A DNA stretch of 26,963 nt from Chara braunii (Eukaryota > Streptophyta > Charophyceae > Charales > Characeae): the NCBI GenBank assembly GCA_003427395.1, contig BFEA01000638.1, positions 608,589-635,551 of the forward strand, written 5' to 3'. Both the position numbers and the translations under genes were made by a program. Shown here in pieces: positions 18,645 to 26,334 of this stretch (its first letter is position 1; each line of letters begins with the position of its first letter). Under the pieces are notes generated by a model. It saw nothing but the letters and a program-made list of their open reading frames with translations, was not told where the DNA came from and ran no database searches.

Positions 18645-18782
18645 GCAGAGTTTCCAGTAGGGTAACTCTTTCTCTAGTACATAATTAGTCGAGTACGAGA
18701 TCCAATGTCTCTTTTTGCGTGGACTCAATAAAGTCAGGCCTTCGGCTTCGCCCACTTCCATAGGCAGAGTTTCCAGTAGGGT
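18645..18782. mobile_element. 100-bp insert between 19-bp direct repeats
   Basis: GCAGAGTTTCCAGTAGGGT occurs perfectly at 18645-18663 and 18764-18782. A 19-bp duplication is typical of target-primed retrotransposition, so the 100 bp between may be a small retrocopy or SINE-like insert. It contains ACTCAATAAAGTC and a GGCCTTCGGCTTCGCCC stretch. I do not recognise the source RNA. Confidence 0.55.
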
Positions 18783-19384
18783 GCTATAGGCGGATACACG
18801 GTTAGGACGCCTCCTCTGTTGTTGAATCGATTGTTGGAGGCACAAAGAGGGCTTTCATTGTCAAGGGACGTCAGTTTTCAGCATGTTCTCCGACTGGTGT
18901 GTTCTTGTCTTCGTCATTCTGCTTTCAACTCTGTTTACTCGTGCTTGGTCTTCAACGAGCACCTGCGGGTTCTATGCATTTTGGTATCCGAGCAGGTGCT
19001 CTGATGATCGCCACAGACCTGATGCGGGTTCAAAATAGGGCTTGTGGTGGCGGTGGGTGACTGGCTGTTGACAATTTTGCCGGTGCTTAATGTACTGGCA
19101 TTGTATTCTTCGCAGTTCCTGAACACCGACCGGTCATCAGAAAGGGCATGATAAACAGTCGGTGATATAATCTGTGGTTGAGGCAGAGTGACAAGTATCC
19201 CTAACCTTGAAACAACCAGTACGCGGCCATACATCGGCCGCCACGGCCCCCTTGCCACAAGTTTCAGAGGGGCCCAGAACACGACGCCGGCCATTGATGA
19301 ATTTTATCAATGCTGCACCGGCCCTGACTTTTTCGGAATAAGGTGACAAACAATTTCCCAACGGCTATGTACTAACAATTTAAA
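18783..19384. other. no recognised gene
   Basis: No supported feature. Confidence 0.5.
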
Positions 19385-19533
19385 CCACCAGTACTTCCTA
19401 TAAAGTCACGAATTAACGCTACGTGATTTTAGGAAACATACGGACCACTACAGGAGCGCCCAAATTCATCCAACTAGAAACGTTTCTACTCTATTTTTTT
19501 CCACGGCCGATAGCTGGGCCAAGCACTGGTGGT
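19385..19533. mobile_element. TTAA-MITE copy 1 (149 bp)
   Basis: Starts ACCACCAGTACTT and ends AAGCACTGGTGGT (inverse ACCACCAGTGCTT), flanked on both sides by TTAA (19381-19384 and 19534-19537). TTAA target duplication is the hallmark of piggyBac-type transposition. No transposase. Confidence 0.8.
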
Positions 19534-20085
19534 TTAATACCCTCTATTGTTCTTCTTACCATGAGAAAGTAAAAACAGTTCTCTTGGGTGTGTGAGTTGC
19601 GTATGGGCGCTAACTTGAAGTCAACCTTCTTCTGGCACATCTCGTGGAACAAGAGTGGTGCATGGAAGTGCCCGGGGATGATGGAAACACATGATGAGGG
19701 CTTAGGGCATGCACGCATGCGCAGATCATACTAAGCTTCAGCAGCGCCAACAGAGACGAGCAGATTGGGTGGCGTGTTTGCAACATTAGGGCACACATGC
19801 CCACGATGGAAACACTTGCATGCATGGACGTTTGTGTGGTGAGGCATATTAAACCACCAGCACGTTTCCCGTCTTGAAAAACAAACACTTCGCTGGTGGA
19901 CAGCTGCAACTTTCGGGGGTTAGGGAAGGCCCAGTAGTGCAACAGGGGAGGAGAGCACCAGCGGGCAGAAGGAAAAGCAGCAAACGGGCTGCACGATGTC
20001 ATGTGCTTCCACATGCACGGACGCTGAAGGCAACGGCGTGAGAAAAAAAAGAGGAACGTTTCTGGGCATTTTCACACTAGCACTT
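19534..20085. other. no recognised gene; another TTAA-MITE-like end
   Basis: TTAA-ACCACCAGCACG at 19849-19864 is a further left terminus of the TTAA family. A candidate right terminus is GTACTGGTGGT at 21111-21121, but there TCGA stands in place of TTAA, so a 1.27-kb element is possible and not proven. Confidence 0.45.
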
Positions 20086-20830
20086 TCCAGAATGTATCTG
20101 GCCGCAATTATGGCCAGCACCGGGTCAATCTGAAGGGAATGACGTTCTGAACTTCTGACGGATAATTTCCATTTTTCCGTTTGTTTTTCTTCTTTTTTTT
20201 TCGTTCTTAGGAAGAAGAATCCCGGCTGTTTCTGATGCGACTCCCCATCAGAAACGGGGAGCAATCGAGTGCCTGCCAGCTCTTTCTATTTGAGGGCATT
20301 CATTCTACTGACCACCTTCAAGAATGTATCTGACTGTGCTTAAGGGCCTCCATGGATGAAGGCAATCAAGTTCAGCGCTTGGTATGCCTTCCTGCCTCTG
20401 TTTCTCTCTCCTCTTTTTCTTTTTTTTTTTCCTGCCTTTGTTTTTTTCCGTTGTTTATTCTTTAGGAAGAACGATCTCTGCTGTTTCTGATGTGACTCGC
20501 CGTTACAGACAAGGACCGATCGAGTGCCTGCCAGCCCTTCCCATTTGAGGGCATCCTTTCTACTTCGCACTCTCCAGAACATATCTGACTGCACTGATGG
20601 CCCACCATGGATGAAGAATCTCAAGTCAATCACGTTCAGAGCTTAGTATGTCGTTTTTCTTCCGTTCCGTTGCTTTTTTTTTCCCTTTTTCACAAGAGAG
20701 AAGGATCTTGGGCGGTTTCGATATGACTCCCCGTGAGAGGCGGGGAGCAATCGATTGCCTGTCAACCCCTTTCATTTCACAGTGCATTCTCTCGCAGCTC
20801 TTTCCAGAATGTATCTGACCGCACTTCTGG
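20086..20830. repeat. diverged satellite, about 230-255 bp units
   Basis: The landmark AGAATGTATCTG (variants AGAATGTATCTGACTG and AGAACATATCTGACTG) recurs at 20089, 20321, 20576 and 20806. Each unit also carries a pyrimidine tract, a CTGTTTCTGATGNGACTC segment, a CCCC/GGGG hairpin followed by AATCGA-TGCCTG, and TTTGAGGGCAT. Units are clearly diverged, so the array is old. Confidence 0.85.
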
Positions 20831-21046
20831 CCAGGCCTGGGTTGGTACACGAGTGGGAAAAAAAAAAAAAAGGACTGTCACATCTCGTTCCAGCTGCTGG
20901 CAGCAGGTCCAGCATACGGAACGGTACCGTTTCCACTTCTGGCCAGGCCTGGGTTGGTACACGAGTGGGAAAAAAAAAAAAAAAGGACTGCCACATCTCG
21001 TTCCAGCTGCTGGCAGCAGGTCCAGCATACGGAACGGTACCGTTTC
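20823..21046. repeat. 112-bp tandem duplication, nearly identical
   Basis: Two units (starts 20823 and 20935) run from ACTTCTGGCCAGGCCTGGGT to ACGGAACGGTACCGTTTCCA. They differ mainly in an A-run length and one T/C change, so this is a recent duplication at the end of the older satellite. Confidence 0.95.
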
Positions 21047-22012
21047 CAACCAACAACTTTCCCCTACAGGCACAGGCCATTTTCAGGCTCAGCATGGATG
21101 GCTGGGCGAAGTACTGGTGGTTCGATCCATAATGTTGTCAGAGCAGTGTCCGAATCAAGGGATCACTGTTGTCAGAGCAGGCTCTTGTTGCCTTCCCACA
21201 CGTGAAAGGACTAGTCGGCGCAGGAGTGAAACTGGTGTGCAAGTGTCGAGGCTGGCCGGCGAGAAGAAAGGAGTTGGCACAGCTGAAGGAAGTTGAAGTT
21301 GAGCACGGTTGGCAGAAAAAAAAAAAAAAAAAAAAAAAAAAAAACAACAACAACAACAAGAGCACGGAAAAGGTCAAAAAGGGTATAAAGAAGGTACTCA
21401 CCTGTATGCACACCGCGTCAGCACCGAATGCGGAGTCCAGCATCTTGGGAGTGAAGTACTTCGCAGATCTAGCCTTGTATGCTGTGTCCTGCTTCGACGA
21501 AGGATGTTACTCGTCTTTTCCCGGAGATTTGAGCTGCTGTTGTCATTTCTTGTTCTCTTCAATTAGTTTTCAGGTTGGTCAGGCAGGTTAAATGCTCTAG
21601 ATACCAACGGGCCTAGCTCACTCGGTACGCTAATGAACTGTTGACAAACAGACCCAAGTCGAAGACGACCAGAATAAAACCATTCTGAATTACCTGGGGG
21701 CTCATCAGTTCAATGATGATACCTCAAGGCCCTCACCCTTCACCAATGTGGAACCTTAACCTTAATTAAGTTGCTGCTCGGGCAGAGCGGCAGGGCTTTT
21801 AAAACAACCTGTCTAGCCCCAAGGACTGGTACTGACCAGCATGATGTCAACTCTCTGAGGGACAGCGCAAAGGTGGGCAAAGCAAAATTGACAAGTCCTA
21901 TGTCTTGAGGGTCGTGGAGATCAAGGCCCAGTTGCAAACCGGTTGGACATTTCCCTGGCCACATCATCCTGTTTGTCATGTAAAACAATACTCGAGCTTA
22001 GAGAGGTCCGTA
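21047..22012. other. no recognised gene
   Basis: A 29-A tract at 21316, then CAA repeats, and a GTTGTCAGAGCAG motif repeated at 21132 and 21167. The open frame at 21138-21296 and others crossing the A tract are not recognisable. Confidence 0.5.
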
Positions 22013-22282
22013 TCCACCATTGGCCAGCTCCAGTTGCCGTAGATATCTGGGCGATAGTACCTATAGAAGAAGAAGTCGACACTGCCAACAACTCTCCCCA
22101 ATCTGACTGAGCCTATAGTCACTACATTGGCCAGAGAGGGGGGCGGTAACCATCGGCCAGCTCCAGTTGCCGTAGATATCTAGGGGATACTAGCTATAGA
22201 AGAAGAAGAAGAAGTCACCACTGTCAACAACTCTCCCCGATCTGAGCTCATAGTTGCTATATTGGCCAGAGAGGGGGGCGGT
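22013..22282. repeat. about 134-bp tandem duplication
   Basis: GGCCAGCTCCAGTTGCCGTA through GGCCAGAGAGGGGGGCGGT occurs at 22022 and 22155, with variable GAA repeat number inside. Confidence 0.95.
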
Positions 22283-22782
22283 CGTAAAACAACCCCTCTA
22301 TTGGCCTGTGAGCTGGCACACCAACACGCCCTTAACTCCACTTTGAAACGAAAGCTGAAGGGTGACTGAAGTTGCGAGCGAAGTCGACGAGTCCTGTAGC
22401 GAGTGAAGTCGACAGTTTTAGGTCAGTATACGGTGAATCTACATAATATGACGTAAAGGGGTCAAAGTACTCGCTGGCTGTTTTGCAACCCCTCCATCAT
22501 GGATGACTCCCAAACATAGGCCCTCCTTGTCTTTTTCCGTTTTATGGTGACGGTTACTACATTGCCTTTCTCCGGTTCATACCCTTGATGTAGCCGTACG
22601 CCCGTTTTATGGACACACACCGAGCAGGAAACAAATACCTCGATGAGGGGATAAGGACTAAAGTGAATGGATTCACACTGCCAATCTTCTCAGACCCTGT
22701 TCCAGGGTCCCCAATTATTGCAGTCCCCAGACCCTACCGGTAGCTGAATCTTAGGGTCTGTAGGTGTAGGCGCCGCAGGTCA
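22283..22782. other. no recognised gene
   Basis: A short GCGA-GAAGTCGAC repeat (22371 and 22399) and a CAGACCCTA...TAGGGTCTG hairpin near 22727-22760. No gene. Confidence 0.5.
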
Positions 22783-23241
22783 GTGAGTACAGTACCTGTA
22801 GGAGAATGCCAGTCCGCAAAGTCCAAAATTTGCAGCAGCCTACCAACGGAAGCTGGGAACCTTCAGAAAATAGCAACTTGGCAAGGCAGAGGCCGAAGGA
22901 GGCCAGTACTGATTGAAGCAGGCACACCCAGCCCACTGGAACTATATATTGAAGCAGTCAGTTCTTCATTCCGCAAATTTGTGGAAGCGCTGCTGGAGCT
23001 AAGCGCACTAACGACCTGGATGAAGAAGTGCGCCGAAGGGAGGAAGAAGACCAGCGCCCTGGCTGCTACAGACCACCATAGCCAGGAGAGGGGAGATGAA
23101 CTGTTTGGTGGCCATAGCCGCCCGGTTGTTGTGAGGCGCACCACAGAGGCATTCAGGGTAGATCCAGGACATTGTAGTGGGAGGAACAGTAGCAGGGCGC
23201 ATCGCGGGATGAACAGTGCAGAGATGCGAGTGGAGAGATAG
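22783..23241 (+). CDS. 152-codon open frame, possible R2 5' coding remnant
   Basis: Open frame ending in TAG (23239-23241). The middle part (SFRKFVEALLELSALTTWMK) is helical, and the C-terminal part is Arg/Ser/Gly-rich. A neighbouring frame gives NDLDEEVRREEEDQRP, which looks more like the charged N-terminal regions of the Gag fragments. This may therefore be a frameshifted Gag N-terminus and not an independent protein. No domain is recognised and the start is arbitrary. Confidence 0.2.
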   Translation: MSTVPVGECQSAKSKICSSLPTEAGNLQKIATWQGRGRRRPVLIEAGTPSPLELYIEAVSSSFRKFVEALLELSALTTWMKKCAEGRKKTSALAATDHHSQERGDELFGGHSRPVVVRRTTEAFRVDPGHCSGRNSSRAHRGMNSAEMRVER

Positions 23242-23285
23242 AGAGTAAGAGAGGGAGAGAAGAAGCAGATCGGAGGGGGGAGAAA

Positions 23286-23340
23286 ATCATGCACTTAAAA
23301 TAAAAAAAAATAAAAAAATAAAAAAAATCAGGCACTTACC
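23286..23340. repeat. A-rich tract between short direct repeats
   Basis: ATCATGCACTTA and ATCAGGCACTTA flank an AAAATAAAAAAA-type tract of about 30 bp. It could be the scar of an A-tailed insertion. Confidence 0.5.
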
Positions 23341-23489
23341 GGAGTGTGTTGCAGCGGTTGAGACCGGCCAGTCCCGAACTTTTTTTTTAATTGTATATTA
23401 TTTGTACTTTGAGTGGAATTTCGAATTGGCACTGTTCATGGCCATAGCCCAAGCTTGTGTGTTCTTTGTTTGAACGCTCCCAATTTGCA

Positions 23490-23624
23490 TGTGGTATTTT
23501 GAGTTGGATCTTGCGGGGATCATTGCAAAAGCTAAGAAGGACAAAGAAAATGAGACCCTTGACAGGAGGAAGCTATACCTAGCACTTGGCAAACCATCAC
23601 GGCCAATAAAAGGAGTGGCCAATT
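23490..23624 (+). pseudogene. short coding-like fragment upstream of R2 gag
   Basis: The frame MWYFELDLAGIIAKAKKDKE followed by NETLDRRKLYLALGKPSRP ends at a TGA. Its composition is protein-like and it precedes the R2 gag block on the same strand, but no domain is recognised. Confidence 0.25.
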
Positions 23625-23903
23625 GACCACTTTCCACTTTAGGTAATAAGAAGAGCGGGATAGCAGAAAATGAAGACTGGCTATGGTCCTTGAGAACACA
23701 AGGAAGGAAACGCTGCGAATAGAGAACACAAGGAACAGAAGGCAATGGCTGATGTCGTACAAGAGGATTCGAAGAACCAAGCCATAAGCCAGGACCGACG
23801 AGGTGTGCCCACTATGGCCTTGAGATCAACAGATAACTTGGATGCTTACAGCAATTGCCAAGATGCCCGGCGAAAATAAAAGCGCATTCGCCACCAAACC
23901 AAT

Positions 23904-24065
23904 AGGATCACATTAGTCTGTCCTTTCGGACATCCGTTAAAATTGGGACGATTCAGAGAAGATTAGCATGGCCCCTGTGCAAGGATAACATAAATCAAGA
24001 AATGGACAAAATGGCAAATGGTCCATTTTTTTTTTTTGGAAAGATGAAAAAGGATCACATTAGTC
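23904..24065 (+). mobile_element. retrotransposed U6 insert with 15-bp target-site duplication
   Basis: AGGATCACATTAGTC stands at 23904-23918 and again at 24051-24065, flanking 132 bp that contain the U6 copy. The insert ends GGAAAGATGAAAA, a short A-rich tail. Perfect duplication plus 3' A-rich end are the hallmarks of LINE-type target-primed insertion. Confidence 0.88.
23919..24037 (+). pseudogene. U6 snRNA retrocopy
   Basis: Starts TGTCCTTTCGGACATCCG, the plant-type 5' stem-loop, followed by TTAAAATTGGGACGATTCAG, then AGAAGATTAGCATGGCCCCT, GTGCAAGGATAACATAAATC and AAGAAATGG. The catalytic AGC triad and the GGCCCCTG segment are intact. The ACAGAGA box reads TCAGAGA, and the 3' part has lost bases of the ACACGCA motif. 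The ATGG unit is repeated before a T12 run. Since it carries target duplications and lies inside a gag frame, it is a retrocopy and not a Pol III gene with its own upstream elements. Its high similarity suggests a fairly young origin or an abundant template. Confidence 0.85.
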
Positions 24066-24137
24066 AGCGCGGAAACCATCCAGAACTTCGGGAACAATGT
24101 CAAGAAGAAGTGGGATGATAGGGTGATGGTGAAGGAA

Positions 24138-24257
24138 ATGGAGACGAGGAAAGACGGGTATAGACCAAAAGACTGGCGCTACACAGATCGCGTCCAAATG
24201 GAGACGAGGAAAGACGGGCATAGACCAAAAGACTGGCGCTACACAGATCGCGTCCAA
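24138..24257 (+). repeat. 60-bp in-frame tandem duplication in R2 gag
   Basis: Two 60-bp units differ at one base (TAT against CAT codon). The length is a multiple of three, so it may have arisen while the frame was still coding. Confidence 0.95.
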
Positions 24258-24492
24258 ATGAAGAAGCTACTCAATGAATACTCTAGAAAAGAAGGAGAAA
24301 TATATTCTCATGTAGGTGGCCGGAATTACAACCTATATTCATGTGGAGCGCATACCTGTTGAACACCAGGCGATGATAGACCAGCCTGAAGGATGATGCG
24401 AAGGCATGGGTAATGAGACACGTGCATGCCACTGGATACAAATCCACAATCGACAGCTATTGCAAGACCACGACCCTGGATGACATTCTTAA

Positions 24493-24686
24493 ACCACCAC
24501 TACCTCCGAGCCTCTTCTTGTTGAGGCAGAAAAGAACTTCACGCGCGCCAAGCTTTGCTGAATCGCCAGCGCAACTTTTGTTTTCCCTTCTGGCTGGCGC
24601 CACCAGCCATTTCAGTCCGGTAGCACTGTTCGCCCAAAGAACGCGGTGTATGTGTTTCAAGTTAGCTCGTGAACGGTAGTTGTGGT
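24493..24686. mobile_element. TTAA-MITE copy 2 (194 bp)
   Basis: Left end ACCACCACTACC, right end in reverse complement ACCACAACTACC, flanked by TTAA (24489-24492 and 24687-24690). Inserted in the R2 gag. Confidence 0.78.
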
Positions 24687-24690
24687 TTAA

Positions 24691-24854
24691 ACCGCTAGTA
24701 CATGGCCCCAAACGTGAAGATTCCGTTGTCATTCACTCTGAAAGTTTTGTGCCTCGGGCCCAACCGACCACATTGGCTGGCAGCACCGGCCAAAAAAGAA
24801 AATAAGTATGCCGCCAGCAGCTTGGAAAAGCTTGGCATGCAGTGTACTGGTGGT
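24691..24854. mobile_element. TTAA-MITE copy 3 (164 bp), abutting copy 2
   Basis: Left end ACCGCTAGTACA, right end in reverse complement ACCACCAGTACA. It shares the central TTAA with copy 2 and ends at TTAA (24855-24858). It therefore inserted into the target duplication of its neighbour, or the reverse. Downstream, gag coding resumes at KDYSVFRDKNKG, one base out of phase with a clean excision. Confidence 0.78.
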
Positions 24855-24858
24855 TTAA

Positions 24859-25613
24859 AGGATTATTCGGTTTTCAGGGATAAGAACAAGGGGATTAAGG
24901 GAAGGGAAGAGATTAAAAGCATACACCGTGCACAATAGCGTAATGCAGATGCCCTTGCCCAGAAGATGGATCAACTGCACAGCACCTAAGGCATGCAGCG
25001 AGAGATGAGCAAGCCCAGCGACAGATAGCCAAAGGTCATGCACGAGGCGATGAGGATACACATTAGCCCGAACCAGCGATGAGACATAGCAACCCGTCAG
25101 GAGCAGGTTCATCTTCCCATCTAGTCTATTTGAAGAAAGGGGAGATGTGGACGGCAAGCGACTGCCCTATGAGGAGGACGAGATAGCTTGCAAGAGCAGA
25201 TACCAGGGAGGGGAGTACACCACAGCCACAGCCCATAAGCAAGGACAAGAACAAGTAGGTGGTCGAGGGAGATTCTTACCACAGAACGGAGGTGGCGGCT
25301 AGCAGTATCCACTGAAGCGAAGGGGTGGATGGCAATATCACCAACAGGGAAGCAAAAGCAACTTTCCACCTCATTGTCTCATACCATACGCACCGCACCC
25401 ACGGATAGACCAAGGAGAACCCTGGAAGCATATGAACCTGTCAAAGTCTCGATAGCAACAACCTAGAGATGGTCACCAGTGCTTCAAGTGTGGCATAGAG
25501 GGGCACACCAGTCCCTACTGCCCCGAAGGGAAGCAACAGCGGCAGAGACGCAGCCAACGCAACGGAATGGCCAAAACAAGTTTCAGCCCATTCTACTGGG
25601 GCCGTAATGCAAC
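24859..25613 (+). pseudogene. R2 Gag, 3' part (linker and nucleocapsid)
   Basis: Frame 0 gives KDYSVFRDKNKGIKGREEIK, an in-frame TAG at 24936, then RNADALAQKMDQLHST. A frame-2 segment follows (LRHAARDEQAQRQIAKGHAR). Frame 1 then reads through a Gln/Gly/Arg-rich linker (KQGQEQVGGRGRFLPQNGGG) into the zinc knuckle. Frame 1 contains TAG at 25087, 25300 and 25453, each directly followed by a Gln codon. Basic, Gln-rich linkers before a CCHC knuckle are typical of nucleocapsid regions that bind RNA. The indel-type frame changes show that this copy is decayed. Confidence 0.6.
25480..25521 (+). other. CCHC zinc knuckle
   Basis: CFKCGIEGHTSPYC fits C-x2-C-x4-H-x4-C exactly, with the usual aromatic after the first Cys and Gly before the His. 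This is the nucleocapsid RNA-binding motif of retroelements. All four metal ligands are intact. Confidence 0.95.
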
Positions 25614-25615
25614 TA

Positions 25616-25720
25616 CCGTCTTCACCTGAATAGAACGCCCGGTCATTATAGCTGCATTTGCCCCAACTTTCAATCCGGATGCAATGATAATGACCAAGCG
25701 TTCTATTGGGGTGAAGACGG
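25616..25720. mobile_element. TA-MITE copy 3 (105 bp) inside R2 gag
   Basis: Left end CCGTCTTCACCTGAATAGAA and right end in reverse complement CCGTCTTCACCCCAATAGAA. Inverted similarity extends about 45 bp (GGTCATTAT...TGCAT). TA flanks at 25614-25615 and 25721-25722. Removing the element and one TA joins the upstream frame WGRNAT to a downstream open frame without a stop, an internal proof of the insertion site. Confidence 0.9.
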
Positions 25721-26027
25721 TAGCAGTGTGTGCACAAAGGAGACTTCGGCTTCCCACTCGCAGGCCATTCAGGCAAAAGTCGGCTCAACCACACACTCAC
25801 ATAGTGGTGCAAAGAACGCTCGTTGTACGGTCTCCATAAGCGGTTCCCGTGAAGCCATCAACGAAGGATCAGTACAACAAGCGATCTTTGCGCACCACTA
25901 TGGACACCGTGCAACAAGCGGTCTTTGCACCACTATGTGAGTGTGTGGTTGAGCCGACTTTTGCCTGTATGGCCTGCGAGTGGGAAGCGGAAGTCTCCTC
26001 TGCGCACACACTACTACCGTCTTCACC
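25710..26027. repeat. inverted duplication (about 118-bp arms)
   Basis: 25710-25829 and 25909-26027 are reverse complements over nearly their full length; for example CGGCTCAACCACACACTCAC pairs with GTGAGTGTGTGGTTGAGCCG. The arms include the end of the TA-MITE (GGTGAAGACGGTAG), so the duplication formed after the MITE landed. Between the arms a CAACAAGCGATCTTTGCGCA unit repeats the start of the right arm. Confidence 0.9.
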
Positions 26028-26047
26028 AGAATACAATTAAGGCTTAA

Positions 26048-26334
26048 GCCTGGACTGAGACAAAGGAGGAGACCGCATCACTAGTTATAGAAGATACAAA
26101 AGCCAGTAGAGTCAGAATAAATACATTTGTAGATAGCGGATCAACAAGGAGTTGCATTTCGCATAAAGCAATCAGGAAGCTACATTGAAGAATGGAGGTA
26201 CAAGATTCGGAAGAGCCAATGTAAAACAGTAACCCGACCAGCATGAGTCAGTACGTAGAGGGGGTCAGAGGATACTCCTGGTTAGTGGAACATAAATTAC
26301 CCTGCAACAAGCTCGATTCGCATTTGGGAAAGGC
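26048..26334 (+). pseudogene. R2 aspartic protease remnant
   Basis: Frame 2 reads ASRVRINTFVDSGSTRSCIS followed by HKAIRKL. FVDSGSTRSCIS is the catalytic D-[ST]-G loop of retropepsins (usual form DSGAT-x-x-FI). Retropepsin cuts the Gag-Pol polyprotein. The catalytic Asp, Ser and Gly are present. An in-frame TAA precedes the block (26045), with TGA at 26186 and TAA at 26222 after it, and the frame then reads [17 protein letters not shown]. The usual downstream reverse transcriptase is absent, because the coding tract stops at the nad9-like fragment. Position directly after gag fits Ty3/gypsy order. Confidence 0.7.

Larger units (their letters stand above)
23694..24492 (+). pseudogene. R2 Gag, 5' part (capsid region)
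   Basis: Frame-0 coding runs from HKEGNAANREHKEQKAMADV to a TAA (23877), then on to the U6 insert. After the insert it resumes in the same frame at SAETIQNFGNNVKKKWDDRV, because the insert plus one target copy is 147 bp. A 60-bp exact-length tandem duplication (24138-24197 and 24198-24257; METRKDG-RPKDWRYTDRVQ twice) adds 20 residues. The reading then shifts frame near 24340-24383. It continues as LKDDAKAWVMRHVHATGYKS, which matches the L-x-x-x-A-x-x-W block of retrotransposon capsids, and reaches TTAA-MITE copy 2 at DDIL. Confidence 0.6.
23694..26334 (+). mobile_element. R2: gag-protease region of a Ty3/gypsy-like retroelement, multiply interrupted
   Basis: One coding tract on the plus strand runs through gag, a CCHC knuckle and an aspartic protease. 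It is interrupted by a U6 retrocopy, two TTAA-MITEs, a TA-MITE and an inverted duplication, and ends at a nad9-derived fragment. No LTRs or reverse transcriptase of this copy are visible. Several single-base frameshifts and in-frame stops show that it is dead. Confidence 0.65.

Noticed and set aside
20207-20262. CTGATG followed by a CCCC/GGGG stem as another hammerhead
   Set aside because: CTGATGA is not complete and no GAAA follows the stem, so the core is absent. The motif belongs to the satellite unit.
21608-21675. tRNA-like segment (CCTAGCTCACTCGGTACG resembling an A box)
   Set aside because: No matching acceptor stem, no proper T arm (GTTCGA) and a wrong anticodon arm; at most a decayed tRNA-derived SINE head.
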